From Albula goreensis (taxonomy: Eukaryota > Chordata > Actinopteri > Albuliformes > Albulidae), in contig CM040763.1 of NCBI GenBank assembly GCA_022829145.1, forward strand, positions 3,633,842 through 3,697,841: a DNA stretch of 64,000 nucleotides, read 5' to 3'. The position numbers were made by a program, and so were the translations under genes. Shown one piece after another: positions 62,139-64,000 of this stretch. The notes beneath the pieces are model-generated. The model saw nothing but the letters and a program-made list of their open reading frames with translations. It made no database searches and had not been told where the DNA came from. Numbering within the stretch: position 1 is the stretch's first letter; every line of letters starts with the position of its first letter.

Positions 62139-64000
62139 TACCGCTGATCATCTTCATCTTATTTCTTAAATTATCTTTCACGGGTCAGCTCTTGCTCTTC
62201 GGATTAAAATCAACCCCTCTTTGGACTCTTAAAGGTGGAAGTCGCCCATGCACACAAATTGCAAATGAACCTTAAAACAAAGGGAGGGCTCAAGGTGAAC
62301 ATGAACTTTTATCTGAGGTTAAATGCACCGTGTAGGGTTTTAATTGTCTTGTTTCATCTGAGCCACATACCGCAAGTGACCGTTTGAAGAGTATGTAGAT
62401 GATATTTGTTTATTTATGTATTTATTCATGCAGGTTATGGGACTGCAAAGTGATGCCGTGTAATTTGCACCCTGCTCAATACTCTATGCCAGGAAGACAA
62501 AAAACATTTCTGCAAAGACAAACACAAATTCCAACTAAATTGATATTGAACTACAGGTTGTTGAGTCCGCCCGAAGATAGACTAGCTTTATTTCATCTTC
62601 CCTCCCACTGTTCCTTGTTTTCCAGTTATGAAAGGAAGATATAGACTTTTCATCCTGTCAAAGAATGCATTGTAACTTATTGTTTGACAAAGTGTACCAA
62701 GTGCTTGCTTTAGCTTGATTGTGAAATATTGTCACATTTTGATTTTTGTTGCCCTTAATAAGTAAAACTAATACAAGAGAAAAATAAATATCCATCTCAT
62801 GCTAGGTTCTTCTTAACCTAGCATTGCCAAATTTGCCAAACCATTTTTTAAGTCACAGTTTTTAAAAGTGTGCTGCCAGTTGCTTATTCTTTTTGCTTTC
62901 CAAAATTCCCTTGTTCCATCCACCAAACTCACCCGTTCCATTGACGGAACATTCTCATCTCATAGTCCAACTTGAAAATAAAATGGGTAGAACAACTTAA
63001 AATTCTAGCAGGAGTGACAAATGGCAGGAGGTAGTATGGAGGAAATGTGGTGGCACAGGGGAGTTCTGTCAGTAAAAGGAGGGAGTTTAGAAGGTGCACA
63101 ATAGAAAGTCGGCTTTGTTGTAGGAGGAGGAAAGTTTAGAAGGTGGTGGAAGAAGATATTCTAAAATGGCTGACTTACAGATACACTGCAGGTGGCCATT
63201 AAATTACAGTTGACAGACTATGTTTTTGCTTTGTGCTATTTCCACAATGCAAAAACATAATTTCTACGAGCGTTTTTGTCCCAACATGTAGAATTACTTT
63301 TCCTGTGATGAACGCGCCATGCCCATTACCTCACCCGTCATGCGGAGTTTGGCTGAATGCACACTCAAAATAATCAAAAGTCATAGCCTGATTCCACAGC
63401 AAGGTTTCCGAGCAAAAAAAGTTGCAAAAGAACAAGCCCACGCATGATCTGAGAGAAGTACAGAGAGAATTATGAATCTCCTCAGTCCGAGAGATTTCGA
63501 GTTTGCGAAATGCCCAGGGATAAACTGATCAAAATCATATCAAATATGACAGTCATGTTTGTGAGCTCAGTGTCAAATTCCTTCATCACTAATGGGAAAA
63601 TGTGAGGCTCAGATCAGATTTCAAACAGGACAAATTATAAATTCCCCTCCTTCCACAGGATAGGTCAACATTTCTTTTTTAACTCACTTTTAAGATCTGG
63701 CAACCTCAAGATGCCACAGCTCCAATCAACTGCCATAAAACAACGCTGGTCATACATTCACTATAGATTTCATAGACTCAGACACAGACATTGACGTACA
63801 CGCAGCCTCCTCATTTTGACTGACAGGACTTTTCAGAAGGATGCCAGCTAAATGCTGTCAGGAAGGGGATGAATCAACCCGGTGGCTCCTTAAAGCCGAA
63901 TCCAGAATTCGGAATAGCAGGTAACACATGAATGAATTTATCATAGCCCAACAGAGGACTCAGAGTCAGGCGTCTGCCCAAAAACGCCTTCAGATTCAAA

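Larger units (their letters stand above)
60763..64000. other. Non-coding intergenic DNA to the window edge
   Basis: No gene supported. It contains two CA microsatellites. Base-balanced stretches at 61080-61340 and 63280-64000 may be regulatory. Confidence 0.4.

Overview
The window looks like genomic DNA from a ray-finned fish, probably a teleost. Support comes from the density of (CA)n microsatellites, hAT-type and TA-target miniature transposons, tRNA-derived SINE remnants with the 3' tail common in fish, and a spliced gene of a type I recall as multi-copy and uncharacterised in fish genomes. There is no bacterial-style gene packing. The species cannot be told from the sequence.

Region 1 (1-9068) holds the only convincing protein-coding gene, on the + strand, with its 5' end outside the window. 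I assembled it by eye from splice sites and reading phase: exons 556-633, 2815-2892, 3865-3996, 4105-4194, 4297-6472, 6577-6642, 6884-6967, 8646-8750 and 8845-9068. Introns before the large exon are phase 0 and all later ones are phase 1, so the frame stays open throughout. The protein has acidic N-terminal exons, two zinc-finger-like motifs, a tyrosine-recombinase fold that keeps most catalytic residues (R, K, R, H and Tyr; the first His is replaced), and a C-terminal SANT/Myb-like basic domain. The stop codon that ends the long open frame at 6480 lies in an intron and is probably not the real C-terminus.

This gene is unusual for repeated local duplication. A 78-nt exon sits in a ~0.7 kb tandem duplication (1-3371). 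A 66/84-nt exon pair (6577 and 6884) is duplicated with its 3' splice site. The terminal exon is copied at least five more times, whole or in part, inside a ~1.45 kb higher-order repeat with long purine-rich (GGAA/GGGA) arrays (9069-12799). That array runs into a 500-N assembly gap (12800-13299).

Region 2 (13300-64000) has no coding gene I can support. It looks like a gene desert: AT-rich DNA, many microsatellites, a ~2.2 kb array of a 38-bp minisatellite (31223-33467), small DNA-transposon fossils (35450-35599 and 54284-54596), a tRNA-Arg(TCT)-like locus with an intron (37811-37902), SINE remnants, and several base-balanced blocks that look like conserved non-coding (enhancer-type) DNA. The junction between the two regions is the N gap, so their adjacency is not proven by sequence.
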